Shown here piece after piece: positions 1 through 23,238 of a stretch of 64,000 bases of DNA; within the stretch, counting starts at the first letter, position 1; each line of letters starts with the position of its first letter. This DNA comes from Megalobrama amblycephala (lineage: Eukaryota > Chordata > Actinopteri > Cypriniformes > Xenocyprididae). The notes under the pieces are model-generated. The model was not told the origin of the DNA. It made no database searches and was given only the letters and a program-made list of their open reading frames with translations. The stretch is taken from NCBI RefSeq assembly GCF_018812025.1, contig NC_063049.1:35841447-35905446 (forward strand), read 5' to 3'. A program made the translations under genes and the position numbers.

Positions 1-40
1 TAAACATAAATTATATAGATTTTTATTTTTACACTTTCAG

Positions 41-11467
<11,427 letters not shown>

Positions 11468-12083
11468 AGCACATCGAGGCAACACTGGTTTGAGGAACGT
11501 TTCTCCACCGATGCATGCTGCATTGACACATAGATAACTATAATGAACGATGGAAACAAACAGAGATACCCAAATGATTCATCTTTGCACAGGTCTTCTC
11601 TCTACTATATTAGTCATAAGGATGTACTACATTTACTCTCCAGTGAAGAAGAGGAGCCATTTTCTTTTGACAAATTACAGAACTTATAGTTAAAACATGT
11701 AATCCTATTTCTTTTTGTTTGTTTGTTTTTATATAAAAAATGTGAATATATGGTCAAAAAACTTGTTGAGAATGTTGAAAATGCATTTTTTTTTTTTAGT
11801 CTATGTACCAGTATTGCCATAATGGATACAAATACTCTGAAAATCTGTTTCTCATAAGACATTTGTTTGTGAACAGGAAATCCTCCTCTATCTTGTGAAA
11901 GACTTATTTATTTTTGCACATCAAAATATCTTTACTGTTTATACCATTGCCTTAATTGCACAAACACACACACTGATTTCAGTCAGCCAGGTACAGTCTA
12001 ACAGAAATAAACAACAACCATCTTTCTCCAGTCAGAGATACTGCTTCAGATCCGAGCCGGAATCGTTTTGTTTCTATTTTTGA
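11468..12083 (+). other. Probable 3' UTR of stat1 copy A
   Basis: No coding signal follows the stop. The stretch near 11930-12010 resembles the region after copy B at 23945-24010 (both contain ataccattgc, then cagtcagccag-like sequence), so the UTRs were duplicated with the genes. An AATAAA lies at 12006-12011. Confidence 0.55.
12006..12011 (+). terminator. Candidate polyadenylation signal, stat1 copy A
   Basis: AATAAA about 540 bp after the copy A stop codon, inside sequence shared with the copy B 3' flank. The cleavage site is not visible. Confidence 0.4.
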
Positions 12084-13159
12084 ACATTAGACATTGTTTC
12101 ATAATGTGAATTACTAATAATGACTATTAAATGCTTTATAATCATGTAGTTTACACATTTTTCTTTTTTTTCAACAGCAGGTTCTCTTTTTCATCCACCA
12201 CCTTCTCTTAATTGAAATCTTAAAGTTTAAAGGGTTAGTTCACCCAAAAATGACATTTTTGTCATTAATTACTCACACTCATGACGTTCCACACCCATAA
12301 GACCTTCATTTATCTTCGGAACAGAAATTATGATATTTTTGATGAAATCCGAGAGATTTCTGACCTTCCTGTAGACAGGAATGTCATAACAAATTTTGAA
12401 GCCCAGAAAGGTAGTAAAGACATTGCGTGTGTCTCAATCAGCTCCCTAGCTCGTGAATCAGTATATCGTGTACACGAATTCGGGCACTGGTAAGGACAAT
12501 GTGTTCACTACACATTGGGACACTTATGACTCTATTTCCGGCGACGTGACAATGTCCTCATTGTACAACATTACAACACTACTGGTATTTACGAACAACA
12601 GCAGAGCTGATATTTTTAATGTTATTTAAAGTACATTATGATCAATTATTTGCTTGGTACATATACGTGCAACATTTCATCCGTAAATAAATTATAAATG
12701 TTAGCTAGATTATGTTCATTACCTGTCTAGCGATGTATGTTTATGCTGAAATATAATAAAATAATGGTTTGTATTTTTAAAAATATCTATCGTGAGTCGT
12801 TATGTGTAGTGCGTTGGCTCACGTGATTCAAGTTTCACGATTCAGAACTTCCGTTAAGGGAGCATAACAAGCATCAATGCTCCCTTTTTGGCTGAAGCTG
12901 TACATGTGAGCACCATGGTGCATGCGTGTGATGCTGACGCAGGAGCTGGTCAATAATGAGCCGGCGTTGAATTTTTTTATGATATTGCTGTCTATATGGA
13001 GGTTAGAAACCTCTAGGATTTTATCAAAAATAATTTAATTTGTGTTCTGAAGATGAACGAATGTCTCACGGGTTTGGAACGAAATGAGGGTGAGTAATTA
13101 AAGGTCCTCTAAGCGATGTCACGCGTTTTTAGGCCAAAACCTTTTTTGTCACATACAGC

Positions 13160-13330
13160 CAGAGGTGGGTAGAGTATCCAAAAACTGTACTCAAGTAAAA
13201 GCACAAGTACTTATAGAAATATTTACTCAAAGTAAAAGTGAAAGTAATAATCCTAATAGTTACTTGAGTAAGAGTAAAAAAGTATCCAATAAAAATCTTA
13301 CTCAAGTAGCTCGTTACTAGTTACTTTTAT

Positions 13331-13374
<44 letters not shown>

Positions 13375-14448
13375 ATAGCATGTTATTATTTAATGTTTAT
13401 TATTTAAATAGATATTTAATTTATTATCATAATTAGATATCTTTGCAACAAACAAACATAGAAGAGACAAGCATTATTTCTAGCATCTGTAACCCGAATG
13501 TATCGTTACTATATTAATAACGTAACGTTACATTTTAAAGAAGAGAGAAAACTCTTCACATGTGCTCGCGCTCATACCTGAACTTGACACAAACAATGAT
13601 CAAATACACACTGACGGATCTTCTTCGGTCTGTTCTCCAAAATGTAATCAAATGTATATTTCAGCAGGCGCGTGTAAACTGCTTAACTGTGTCAACGCAA
13701 AGCGTTCATTTTCAAGACGAACAGGTCGCTGGCGCCGCCATTGCGCAATAGTATATGTATAAATTAAGATATATGCCCATAAAAACGGTAAAGAAATACT
13801 ACATACTTTTGTTATAGTGACGTAATAATCTGTTTGGTTGTAAAATGTCGGCTATTGGCTGTATCATGAAGTAAAATCAAATGAAATCGATAGGCCTACC
13901 GGTGGAATTGTTCACAGACAGCATACGCAGCTCAACTAATAAAGGTCTTCATCGCTGGCAAACAATTGGATACATTTGCAGATTTGCTTTTAATTGACTG
14001 AAGGTCCACTGCCACTTCATCCGCTCCGAGTGAGAAACCGCTTCAAACGATTCAGCGCGTGCAGGAACTGAACAAATCATTCAAACTGATTCGCGAATCA
14101 ATTTAGACAGCTTTACCAACTTGTTTGATCAAGTCTTTGAACAGAATCGACTCAAAAGAGTGATTCATTTGTGAATGGGGCATCGTTCATGAAAAAAGAG
14201 ACAGCGCGCATGGAATAAACTACGCATTTCTTAACATTTACAGTATTGAATTAAAATAAAGTAACGAGAGGAACGTTGCCCATTGTAGCGAAGTAAAAGT
14301 ACAGATTTTTCATTACAAATGTACTCAAGTTAAAGTAAAAGTACCCACATTTTAATCTACTCTAAAAAGTACAAATTTTCAAAAAAAAAACTACTCAAGT
14401 AACGTTACATGTAACGAAGTAAATGTACTTCGTTACTACCCACCTCTG
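13160..14448. mobile_element. hAT-type element, CAGAGGTGGGTAG ends
   Basis: Ends cagaggtgggtag / ctacccacctctg with a perfect 8-bp target duplication catacagc at 13152-13159 and 14449-14456. About 1.29 kb, no transposase. Inserted into the second-level element. Confidence 0.93.
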
Positions 14449-14562
14449 CATACAGCAAACATCTCCTCACTATCTGCTAGCTGCCTGTCCCCTGAACACA
14501 CTGTAAAAAAAAACGCGGTCTCTGTAGTCGCCACAAGCTCCAAAAACGGCAACAAAAACTAC

Positions 14563-15458
14563 CTGGGGTGTATTCCAGAAAGCAGGGTTAACTTACTGTC
14601 ACATATACCCTGAACTCTCGGTTGATTAACCCAAACCTTGCTTACTCGAGGTATGCTGGTTCCAAAAATGCATCCGGGAATAAGTTCAGCCAACCCTGAG
14701 TATGCCTGCGTCTCAATGTGCATACTATCCATCCTAAATAGTATGTAACACTAGTAATATTCAATACTATTTAGGGCGGATAGGGTGGATAGTATGCACA
14801 TTGGGATGCAGGGTATGTTCCCGGTTAACACACAAGACATTCTCAACAGAGCGACGAATCGATGATTCACCATGGAAACAGACGTTAAGAAAAAGCGCGC
14901 CATTCTACTTCATTCTTCTTCTTTTGTTTAATGGCGATTTACATAACCTACTTGGTGCACATCACCACCTATTGGGTGGTTGTGCAATAATTTTTAATCT
15001 TAATATTGTTTGTTTGATGCTAATTATTTAATAAAATATCACATATATGATATGTATTTTATTATAGAAATTATAGCATAGAAAATGTCCTGTTATAAAG
15101 ATTAAGAAGTAGATCCATGTGTGCTATGACAATAAAATTCATATATTAGAATTGAATAAACATTTATATATTGTATAATATAACATTGTGTATATAACTG
15201 TAACTATATAACAAATTTAGATACATTAATATAACCATATTGATAATATAACACACATCTAAATTCCTCTTAAGCTAACTAACCCTTGAACATAACCTGC
15301 GCCGGAGCAGGTTATGTTCAGAGAGCAAGTTGCTATGGTTACTTACATACCCTAAAAGTTACCTCCGTTTTTGGAACCGAAAGTTGAGGTTATCAGCTTA
15401 CTTACTCTTAAACATACCCAGGTATGTCACATGACCTGCTTTCTGGAATACCCCCCAG
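14563..15458. mobile_element. Inverted-end element, GTATTCCAGAAAGCAGG type
   Basis: gtattccagaaagcaggg near 14570 is the inverse of acctgctttctggaatac ending near 15451, with flanking cctgggg / ccccagg. It sits in the second-level element and carries a smaller foldback. Confidence 0.75.
14707..14810. mobile_element. Small foldback inside the nest
   Basis: 104 bp. tgcgtctcaatgtgcatact and agtatgcacattgggatgca are inverted copies, with further pairing of cctaaatagtat. Inserted within the 14563-15458 element. Confidence 0.75.
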
Positions 15459-15707
15459 GTGCAGCCTGGACCACAAAACATAATAAACATACTCCAGCCA
15501 ATAACCGACAAGAATGATTTTAAATGCGCGTTCATGACTGTTTCAGGAAGCACGGATGGGAGGGGAGGAGGAGGCGGAGGGAGGGTCTAGCTAGCCTCTG
15601 TTTTGTTTGACAACACTTCGAACGTCAACAGGAAGTTACTCCGCTCAGGATCGCTTAGAGAACCTTTAAGGACAGAAATTTCATTTCTGGATGAACTAAC
15701 CCTTTGA

Positions 15708-15983
15708 GATAACGCATGTAAGACTGAGACCACTAGTGGCGGCTAACAGAACTGCAAAAATGAATAATGTTTGTTATGCCTCAGGGAGCATTTTTAATTC
15801 TTTGAGCATTATTGTTATTATTATAATTACTTTATTTTTTTTTTATTTTATTGTTAAAGATTTTAATAATAATTTCCATAATCTATGAACTGAATATTTA
15901 CATATTTACAATGAATTTTACATGCGTATTTTGCGTGCCACAGGTACATTTACGTTGAACTTTCAAGCAATCGCAACAAATAG

Positions 15984-16072
<89 letters not shown>

Positions 16073-16589
16073 TTGAAAACAAATGCCTAAAAAATACTTA
16101 ATTAGTATTTAATTTATATGTCTTTTGCATTACACATTAAACCCAGATAAATTAATCAAATCACGTGAGTGCATTCATTGTTTTCTCTATTTCTATTCTC
16201 TATTTCTCAGTTTCTAGTATGTAGGCTTGCAGAAGCCCGCGGTGGTAGGTAGCATTTTATTCTGAACATACATATCATGACTATCATAGCTACTAAAGTA
16301 ACTTCCTGATTCAAAACAGCAGCAGCAACAGGTACACATCTCTCTGCTTCGTTCTTTTCTCACAATATTATATTTTATTGAAGATGTAGGCTATTTATAA
16401 TCATTTTATTTTGCGTAGCAGTAGCACTTTGCACAAAATTAAAAAAAAAATATTTCTCGCATTAGGAGCACTTCGAGGATTTTGTTTGATCGTATGCAAC
16501 ACCATGAATGAGGAGAAGACAAGGAAATCATTCATACTTTTTTAATATAGCCTACTGCCATTCGTCGAAGTACATGTCTAATAACTGAG
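15708..16589. other. Unassigned stretch before copy B, with (TA)n
   Basis: Holds a (TA)n tract at about 15989-16052 followed by a T run. No STAT N-terminal-domain coding (about 130 codons expected) was recognised here. The cause of the missing 5' exons is therefore open: lost, or never duplicated. Confidence 0.6.
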
Positions 16590-16650
16590 TATGCCGATGG
16601 AACAAAAAGAGTTGGACCATAAAGTCAACAAGCTGAAGAAGAGTGTGCAA
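16590..16650 (+). pseudogene. stat1 copy B exon-like block: coiled coil
   Basis: Reads MPMEQKELDHKVNKLKKSVQ, aligned with human MLDKQKELDSKVRNVKDKV. Donor caa|gtaaat. The acceptor side is weak: an in-frame TAA sits just upstream and the only nearby AG is aactgag. The ATG at 16591 could serve as a start if the true 5' exons are lost. Confidence 0.68.
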
Positions 16651-16808
16651 GTAAATCATCTTATTGTAATTGCTATGACACTCTCCTCATTTTTTAAAAC
16701 ATGAAGCTTCAGTTACACAACAGACTCCTCTTCTATTTAGATATTTTACATTAACTTTATGAATATATCTTGAAACATTTACCACAGTAGCTGCCTTTTT
16801 TTCTTCAG

Positions 16809-16887
16809 GAAATAGAACAGGACATTCAGGTTTTGGAAGATATGCAAAACAAATATGACTTCAAGAGAAAGACTTTGGAGGGTCAAG
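16809..16887 (+). pseudogene. stat1 copy B exon: coiled coil
   Basis: 79 bp between ttcttcag and caag|gtaaaa, encoding EIEQDIQVLEDMQNKYDFKR and KTLEGQ. Matches human IEHEIKSLEDLQDEYDFK. The partner in copy A is left of the window. Confidence 0.88.
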
Positions 16888-17304
16888 GTAAAATGAGAGC
16901 AATGTTAAGCACTTCTGTTCTGTATAAAAAAATAGTCTATATATCAATTGATAAAATACATCACATATGCAGGTGTGAAGTACTGATTCAAACACTGTAC
17001 ACCTAACAAAATGAGAGGTTCTTAAAAAAATGAATACTCACACAACAGATGTTTACATTTACTTGAGACAAAATTATTAAAAAATAAAGAGTAACTTTGT
17101 TTAAAAGTTACGTATGATTCTTAATACTATGTGTTGTTACCTTTTGAACTTTTAACAAGTAGGAATGTAGCTTCTGAAGGCCAGTACTAAATAAAAAAAT
17201 ATGGTCTTTAAACACAATCAGAAAAATGCACACAAAAACTTACACAGGAGGAAATTTTTCACAAAGGACAAATTAATGGATATTATTATTCCTTAAATTT
17301 TTAG

Positions 17305-17399
17305 TGGAGGCTGAAACACAGGATCAGACAACGAAAGAGAACCAACCTGAGGAGATGGCCATTAGACAAATGTTTACTAGCCTAAACATAAAAAGAGAG
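17305..17399 (+). pseudogene. stat1 copy B exon: coiled coil
   Basis: 95 bp, same length and phase as copy A 41-135; encodes QPEEMAIRQMFTSLNIKRE. Donor gag|gtaggt. Confidence 0.9.
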
Positions 17400-17543
17400 G
17401 TAGGTCAGTACACTTGCCCACAGAATTCACTGTGGTTAATGTTGCAGTTTCCTTCAGTAGATCTACTGATATTCTATAGTCTTTGATATAAATTAGTGGT
17501 AGAATCCCTTTAATAAAGCATTGTATACTCATTATGTGTGCAG

Positions 17544-17695
17544 GTAGTGATAAAGGAAATCGCTAATGAACTGACTCTAGCAGAGCAGATCCAGCTCACA
17601 CTCATATCAGATGAGTTACCCGAGTGGAAGAAGCGGCAGCAGATGGCTTGCATCGGTGGTCCGCACAACACTTGTCTGGACCAGCTGCAGAGCTG
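17544..17695 (+). pseudogene. stat1 copy B exon: coiled coil
   Basis: 152 bp, partner of copy A 264-415. Encodes [18 protein letters not shown], then [11 protein letters not shown]. The PPNA of the conserved STAT1 signature is changed to PHNT. Confidence 0.92.
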
Positions 17696-17843
17696 GTGAG
17701 AACTTCTAGTGGGCGCTGCATCATGGGCAGAAAATAAACAGAGAGCAATTATTATTCTGCTTTTTCTGCTAGTACCATTATAAATACTAAGGCTGACCTT
17801 TTGAATACATTAGTACTGAGGTGGAGAAAGTATCCAAAGGCGT

Positions 17844-18364
17844 TATAAAAGGGATAGTTCACCTAAAAATGAAAAACTCTTGTCGTTCGGAACACAAATT
17901 AAGATATTTTTGATGAAATACGAGTTTTTTCTGACCCCCATAGACAGCAATGCAGTTACCACTTTCAAGGCCCAGAAAGGTACTAAAGACATCGTTAAAA
18001 TAGTCCATGTGACTGCAGTAGTCCCCCAACCCCCCCGCAAAATAACAACTTTATTCAACAATTTCTTCTCTTCTGTATCAGTCTCCAACATTGTTCACCT
18101 TGGATCAGTACAGCGTCGTTTCATAACATTAAGGTTGAATCACTGTAGTCACATGGACTATTTTAACAATGTCTTTAGTACCTTTCTGGGCCTTGAAATT
18201 GGTAATTGTGTTGCTGTCTATGGGGGATCAGAAAGCTCTCAGATTTCATCAAAAATGTCTTAATTTGTGTTCTGAAGATGAATAAAGGTCTTACAGGTTT
18301 GGAACGACATGAGGGTGAGCAATTAATAACAGAAATTTCATTTTTGTGAACTAACACTTTAAAG
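17844..18364. mobile_element. AGTTCACC-family MITE
   Basis: agggatagttcacc at the left and gtgaactaacacttt at the right, with inverted arms containing actaaagacat and tgtctttagta. In the copy B intron 17696-20064. Confidence 0.8.
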
Positions 18365-18390
18365 AAATAGTTCTTAAAAATAAAACTTGT

Positions 18391-19328
18391 TTAAAGGTGC
18401 CCTAGAACTTTTTTTTAAAAGATGTAATATAAGTCTAAGGTGTCCCCTGAATGTGTCTGTCAAGTGTCAGCTCAAAATACCCCATAGATTTTTTTAAATT
18501 AATTTTTTTAACCGCCTATTTTGGGGCATCATTAGAAATGAGCCGATTCAGGGTGTGTGGCCCTTTAAATCTCGTGCTCCACGCCCCAAGAGCTCGCGCT
18601 TGCCTTAAACAACATAAAAAAAGTTCACACAGCTAATATAACCCTCAAAATGGATCTTTACAAAGTGTTCGTCATGCAGCATGTCTAATTGCATAAGTAC
18701 AGTGTTTATTTTGATGTTTACATTGATTCTGAATGAGTTTGAGGCTGTGCTCCGTGGCTAACGGCTAATGCTACACTGTTGGAGAGATTTATAAAGAATG
18801 AAGTTGTGTTTATGAATTATACAGACTGCAAGTGTTTAATAATGAAAATAGTGACGGCTCTTGTCTCCGTGAATACAGTAAGAAACAACTTTAACCACAT
18901 TTAACAGTACATTAGCAACATGCTAACGAAACATTTAGAAAGACAATTTACAAATATCACTAAAAATATCATGTTATCATGAATCATGTCAGTTATTATT
19001 GCTCCATCTGCCATTTTTTGCTATTGTCCTTGCTTGCTTACCTAGTCTGTTGATTCAGTTGTACACATCCAGATGTTCTGCCCTTGTCTATGCCTTTCAT
19101 AATGTTGGGAACATGGGCTGGCATGTGCAGATATTGGGGGCGTACATATTAATGATCCCAACTGTTACGTAACAGTCGGTGTTATGTTGAGATTCGCCTG
19201 TTCTTCGGAGGTCTTTTAAACAAATGAGATTTATATAAGGAGGAAGCAATGGAGTTTGAGACTCACTGCACTCTTGTTATTTAACTATGCAGAGGTAAAT
19301 TCAATTTTTGAATCTAGGGCACCTTTAA
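18391..19328. mobile_element. TTAA-flanked element, AGGTGCCCTAGA ends
   Basis: ttaaaggtgccctagaa at 18391 and tctagggcacctttaa ending at 19328: perfect inverted termini plus TTAA on both sides. Non-autonomous. Confidence 0.88.
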
Positions 19329-20064
19329 TCATTTACTCACTCTGTTTTGAAAAAGGTGGATTTCTGAGTCACTCTTGATAGATGACTAGGACTACCAGCT
19401 CCAAAAATGATCATAACAGCAAATAAATATGACTCGTACCCCATATTACAAGTCTTCTAAATCAATATGATAACATTTTGCAACTAAAATATCTCGCTAT
19501 ATTTGCTGAATATCTGCCCTAGATCTAAGCACATCTATGATGGTCCATGAGGGAAGTAGTGACTAGATCGTACTTCATTTGATTCATTTCAATAATCCAA
19601 TACACAAAACTGATCTGGGCTGCGTTTCTCAAAGGCATCATAAGCCTAAGTAGTTCATTGGTTTTGATGATTTCCTTAATTTTACACTGTTTTTGGGAAA
19701 CTAATCTCACTGATGATCCTGCTCTTAACTGATTGCTTTAATGATTCAATCAGGTTTGTAACAAATTGTGGGTGAGAAATTTTTTTTTTTTTGCATTATC
19801 TATTTATTAAAAGTATTACTGTATGTTCAGATTAGAATGGGAGTCCAGAACTGAAGTACATTCATAATTTCATGTGTCCTTGTAAATGAATAGACACAGG
19901 AATCTGTCTTTTCACTAAGTAAAAGTCTGAAGCTGTGCGCGTACTTGCATTATTTTTCATATTTATGGCCCAGAACAACGTTACCTTATGTTTATGACTT
20001 AATCATAAGTTATGAATTGAGGAATGAATTGTAAGTCTGATCTACTGCATGAATTGTGCTGCAG

Positions 20065-20223
20065 GTTCACAGTGGTGGCAGAGTGTCTGCAGCAGATCCG
20101 TCAGCAGCTGAAGAAAGTTCAGGAATTGGTGCAGAAGTTCACCTACAACAACGACCCCCTCACTCTGGGCAAGAGCCAGCTGGATGAACAGGCCCTTTCA
20201 CTCTTCAAAAACCTTATATTAAA
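20065..20223 (+). pseudogene. stat1 copy B exon: end of coiled coil
   Basis: 159 bp, apparently identical base for base to copy A 4042-4200, including flanking intron. Confidence 0.92.
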
Positions 20224-20311
20224 GTGAGACACAACACCTGAACTATTCTTCCCTTTATATGTCTTTATATGTAGAGCTCAAGCTGTGGAAAGAGAAACTG
20301 CTGGTTATTGA

Positions 20312-20473
<162 letters not shown>

Positions 20474-20578
20474 TAGGGTTTTTTTTGTTTTTTGTAGCCA
20501 TTACTGTTATATCAGCAGACACTGTAATGAAGCTCATTTTAATAGACCTTAATTTTCATGTGCTTTATAACACTATAG

Positions 20579-20638
20579 ACTATTAGTCAAACTTCCTGAA
20601 CTGAACTGTCAACCCAAGGTGAAAATATCTATTGACAA
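20579..20638 (+). pseudogene. stat1 copy B exon: DNA-binding domain
   Basis: 60 bp encoding LLVKLPELNCQPKVKISIDK. Acceptor cactatag, donor gacaa|gtaagt. Confidence 0.9.
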
Positions 20639-20723
20639 GTAAGTAATATCCATCCATCCAGTCTTTCCATCTGTTAATATATCTATAATATCTGCATGTT
20701 TATGCATATTTTGTCTCATTTAG

Positions 20724-20753
20724 AGGTCTCTCCGAGATGGATACAGTAAAAGG
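20724..20753 (+). pseudogene. stat1 copy B micro-exon, 30 bp
   Basis: Encodes GLSEMDTVKG; same length and phase as copy A 4861-4890. Confidence 0.87.
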
Positions 20754-20924
20754 GTATGAAGTTTATTACTGTACAATAAATCAAAGAGCACAATTAAATG
20801 CTAATTACAAATGAGCTCATTGCACATATCTCATGATTAAAAATTAATATATAGAGCAGGACTTTAAGTTTTATGAATGTCACAGATGCTTACTGATACA
20901 GTGGCCTGTTTTGTAATGTCCTAG

Positions 20925-21015
20925 TTTTCGGAATTTCCTTTTGTTAACCAATTATACCAAAGTTATGAACTTGGATGAATCTACTGGATGCCTAGCAGCT
21001 GAGTTCCGTCATTTG
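20925..21015 (+). pseudogene. stat1 copy B exon: DNA-binding domain
   Basis: 91 bp encoding FRNFLLLTNYTKVMNLDEST and [10 protein letters not shown]; partner of copy A 6649-6739. Confidence 0.9.
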
Positions 21016-21101
21016 GTATGCTGACAAACACTTGGAAATGACAAAAGATAATAAATATATGATCTTTTATTGACTCCTTTTTCTATTTTTTTTTAACACA
21101 G

Positions 21102-21140
21102 ATCTTAAAGGAGAGGACACCTAGTAACAAAACAAATAAG
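21102..21140 (+). pseudogene. stat1 copy B exon, 39 bp
   Basis: Encodes ILKERTPSNKTNK; partner of copy A 6852-6890. Acceptor aacacag, donor aag|gtagga. Confidence 0.87.
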
Positions 21141-21214
21141 GTAGGACAAAAGAAATGTAAGTCACCTAAACTACTGATTATTGCTTTGAAAGTGGCTCTC
21201 TTTTTTCCCCCCAG

Positions 21215-21298
21215 CGGTCTCTCGCCGTGTTTGAGGAGCTGCACTTATTCAGCTTTGACACGCAGCTCATTCTGCCTGATCTATGCATTGATTTATCG
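21215..21298 (+). pseudogene. stat1 copy B exon: DNA-binding domain
   Basis: 84 bp encoding SLAVFEELHLFSFDTQLIL and PDLCIDLS; strongly diverged from copy A 6968-7051. Confidence 0.9.
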
Positions 21299-21401
21299 GT
21301 AAAATTATTTGCTTTCTACTACAAGCAGAGTTTTGAAATACAGTATTTCTTACTGTCAAAGCAAACATGAAACTGCAACATCAAATCATATGTTCAAACA
21401 G

Positions 21402-21500
21402 GTCACATGTCTTCCCGCGGTGTTGATCAATGCTTTATGTCCGCAGTCTATAGCCTGGGGCTCCATCTTATGGTACAACATGCTCTGCAGTGAACCCCAC
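21402..21500 (+). pseudogene. stat1 copy B exon: DNA-binding domain
   Basis: 99 bp. The first half (VTCLPAVLINALCPQS) is diverged, while the second half ([16 protein letters not shown]) is near-identical to copy A: the edge of a conversion tract falls inside this exon. Confidence 0.92.
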
Positions 21501-21595
21501 GTATGGCCGTTTCCCATCATCAGTGTTTTTTTTTTTTTGTCCTCTACTGATGCTTCCATTCTGACGCTCACTGTCCATCTCACTTTCTGTCTCAG

Positions 21596-21731
21596 AATAT
21601 GACATTCTTCTTGAATCCGCCTCCAGTGAAATGGGAGCAGCTTTCAAAAGTCATAAGCTGGCAGTTTTCCTCGGTCACGAAACGAGCGCTGGACTCTGAG
21701 CAGCTGAGAATGCTGGCCGACAAATTTCTAG
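21596..21731 (+). pseudogene. stat1 copy B exon: linker domain
   Basis: 136 bp encoding [20 protein letters not shown] and [15 protein letters not shown]; only a handful of differences from copy A 7350-7485. Confidence 0.93.
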
Positions 21732-22039
21732 GTTAGTTTTAATGCCGCCTATCAGAAATATCCTACTTCCCACTTCTGAAGTCCTAATTATGAAACCCTA
21801 GAAACCCTAAACTTTTCTCTATCATGTTGAAAATGTGTGTTTTTTTCAAACCTGGTTGGTTATCAAAATTAGTTTCCTAGTCATAATTAGGAGTTTCCTA
21901 CTCTGAAGTCACATGTATGCCCACTGAAGTCGTATTTTTTACAATAATTCCGATGGCACGTGAAAACAGCATTATTGTAGTAAATGCTCGTAGTTAAATG
22001 CACAGCACATGTTGTTTTAAATGTCACATGTGTTTTCAG

Positions 22040-22095
22040 GTCATGAAGCCCAAGGTGACCCAGAGGGACTCATCCACTGGAATACATTTTTACGT
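22040..22095 (+). pseudogene. stat1 copy B exon: linker domain
   Basis: 56 bp encoding HEAQGDPEGLIHWNTFLR. The copy A donor sequence is changed, but cgt|gtaatt at 22096 keeps length and phase. Confidence 0.8.
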
Positions 22096-22783
22096 GTAAT
22101 TTTTATACAAATGATAGAAACAAAGAAATGAAAGTTGCTTTCGCTTTCTTTAACCAACAATGCTTTTGTTCTCTGCTGTCATCATGTGATTTACTGATAA
22201 AACAAAACTCAGTGAGGACACGATACTGTAAAGAACAGAGATGAACCAGCCTAAAAGATTGCATTATATACACAGATTATATGTGGCCCAGTCATAAGTC
22301 GCACGGGTATATTTATAGTAATAGCCAACAATACATTAAAATTATCAATTTTTCTTTTATGCCAAAAATCATTAGGATATTAAGTAAAGATCATGTTCCA
22401 TGAAGATATTTTGTAAAGTTCCTACCATAAATATATCAAAAATGTATTTTTGTAAGTAATATGCATTTCTAAGGACTTCATTTGGACAACTTTAAAGGCG
22501 ACTTTCTCAATATTTCGTTTTTTTTTTTTGCACCCTCAGATTCCAGATTTTCAAATAGTTGTATCTCAACCAAATATTGTCAAACCACATCAATGGGAAG
22601 CTTATTTATTCAGCTTTCAGATGATGTGTAAATCTCAATTTGAAAAAATGTACCCTTATGGCTGGTTTTGTGGTCCGTGATCACATATGTGAATATAATA
22701 ACTTGATAAATGACAAGGCAAAGCAATATTTTCCCATTATATCACAAAGTATTCCGTAGAATATCTTGTTTGTTTTCATCTAG

Positions 22784-22875
22784 ACATCTGGTGGGTGTGG
22801 TGGCTCACTCTTGCAGTGGATATATGAACATCTGGAACTTATTAAAAAATATGTACTTAACATCTGGAACGATGG
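22784..22875 (+). pseudogene. stat1 copy B exon: linker domain, degenerate
   Basis: 92 bp against 95 in copy A. It ends ELIKKYVLNIWNDG, but the first half reads TSGGCGGSLLQW in place of the conserved FPFWLW block. Frame is kept. Confidence 0.8.
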
Positions 22876-23028
22876 GTAAGAAGTCCGAAGTGAAAACGTC
22901 ACTTTTGTGACAAATGCGATAGTCTCGCACATGACCTTACTTCTGCGTTGTAAAATAAGGTGGATAATGCATGAGTCAGATGGACACTTTTATATAAAAC
23001 AAAAATTGTCCACTTTCATTATGTGCAG

Positions 23029-23158
23029 GTATATTATGAGTTATTTGAGTCAAGAGAGAGAGAAGGCTTTGTTGTCCCAGGCACTTTTCTTCTGCGCTTC
23101 AGTGACAACTGTCATTGTGGAGGAATCGTCATCACATGGGTGGAGCATTCACAGGATG
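23029..23158 (+). pseudogene. stat1 copy B SH2 exon with 10-bp deletion
   Basis: 130 bp against 140 in copy A. It starts YIMSYLSQEREKALL, then loses 10 bp (the copy A agagacaaac) between 23074 and 23075. Downstream DNA still resembles the PGTFLLRFS codons but is read out of frame. Confidence 0.9.
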
Positions 23159-23238
23159 GTTTGTTCTGGTTTAACCTGAATATTTTATGATTGTGGTGTG
23201 TTTGAAATGTCTCTTACAACATTATTTTGTCAGCACAG

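Larger units (their letters stand above)
13098..15669. mobile_element. Second-level TTAA element, AGGTCCTCTAAGCGAT ends
   Basis: aggtcctctaagcgat at 13102 and atcgcttagagaacct ending at 15665 are inverted copies flanked by TTAA. Removing it rejoins the outer element as gagtaattaaggacagaaa. Confidence 0.85.
12227..15707. mobile_element. Outer TTAA-flanked AGTTCACCC element carrying a nest of insertions
   Basis: The left end ttaaagggttagttcaccc is at 12227; the right end atgaactaaccctttga is at 15691-15707 (TTAA decayed to TTGA). The element is split at 13102-15665 by the next element. No stat1 exon was recognised between the two gene copies here. Confidence 0.85.

Noticed and set aside
22040..22110. 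Possible lost splice donor in stat1 copy B linker exon
   Set aside because: The copy A donor is not conserved, but cgt|gtaatt at 22096 keeps the 56-bp length and phase, so no lesion is needed.
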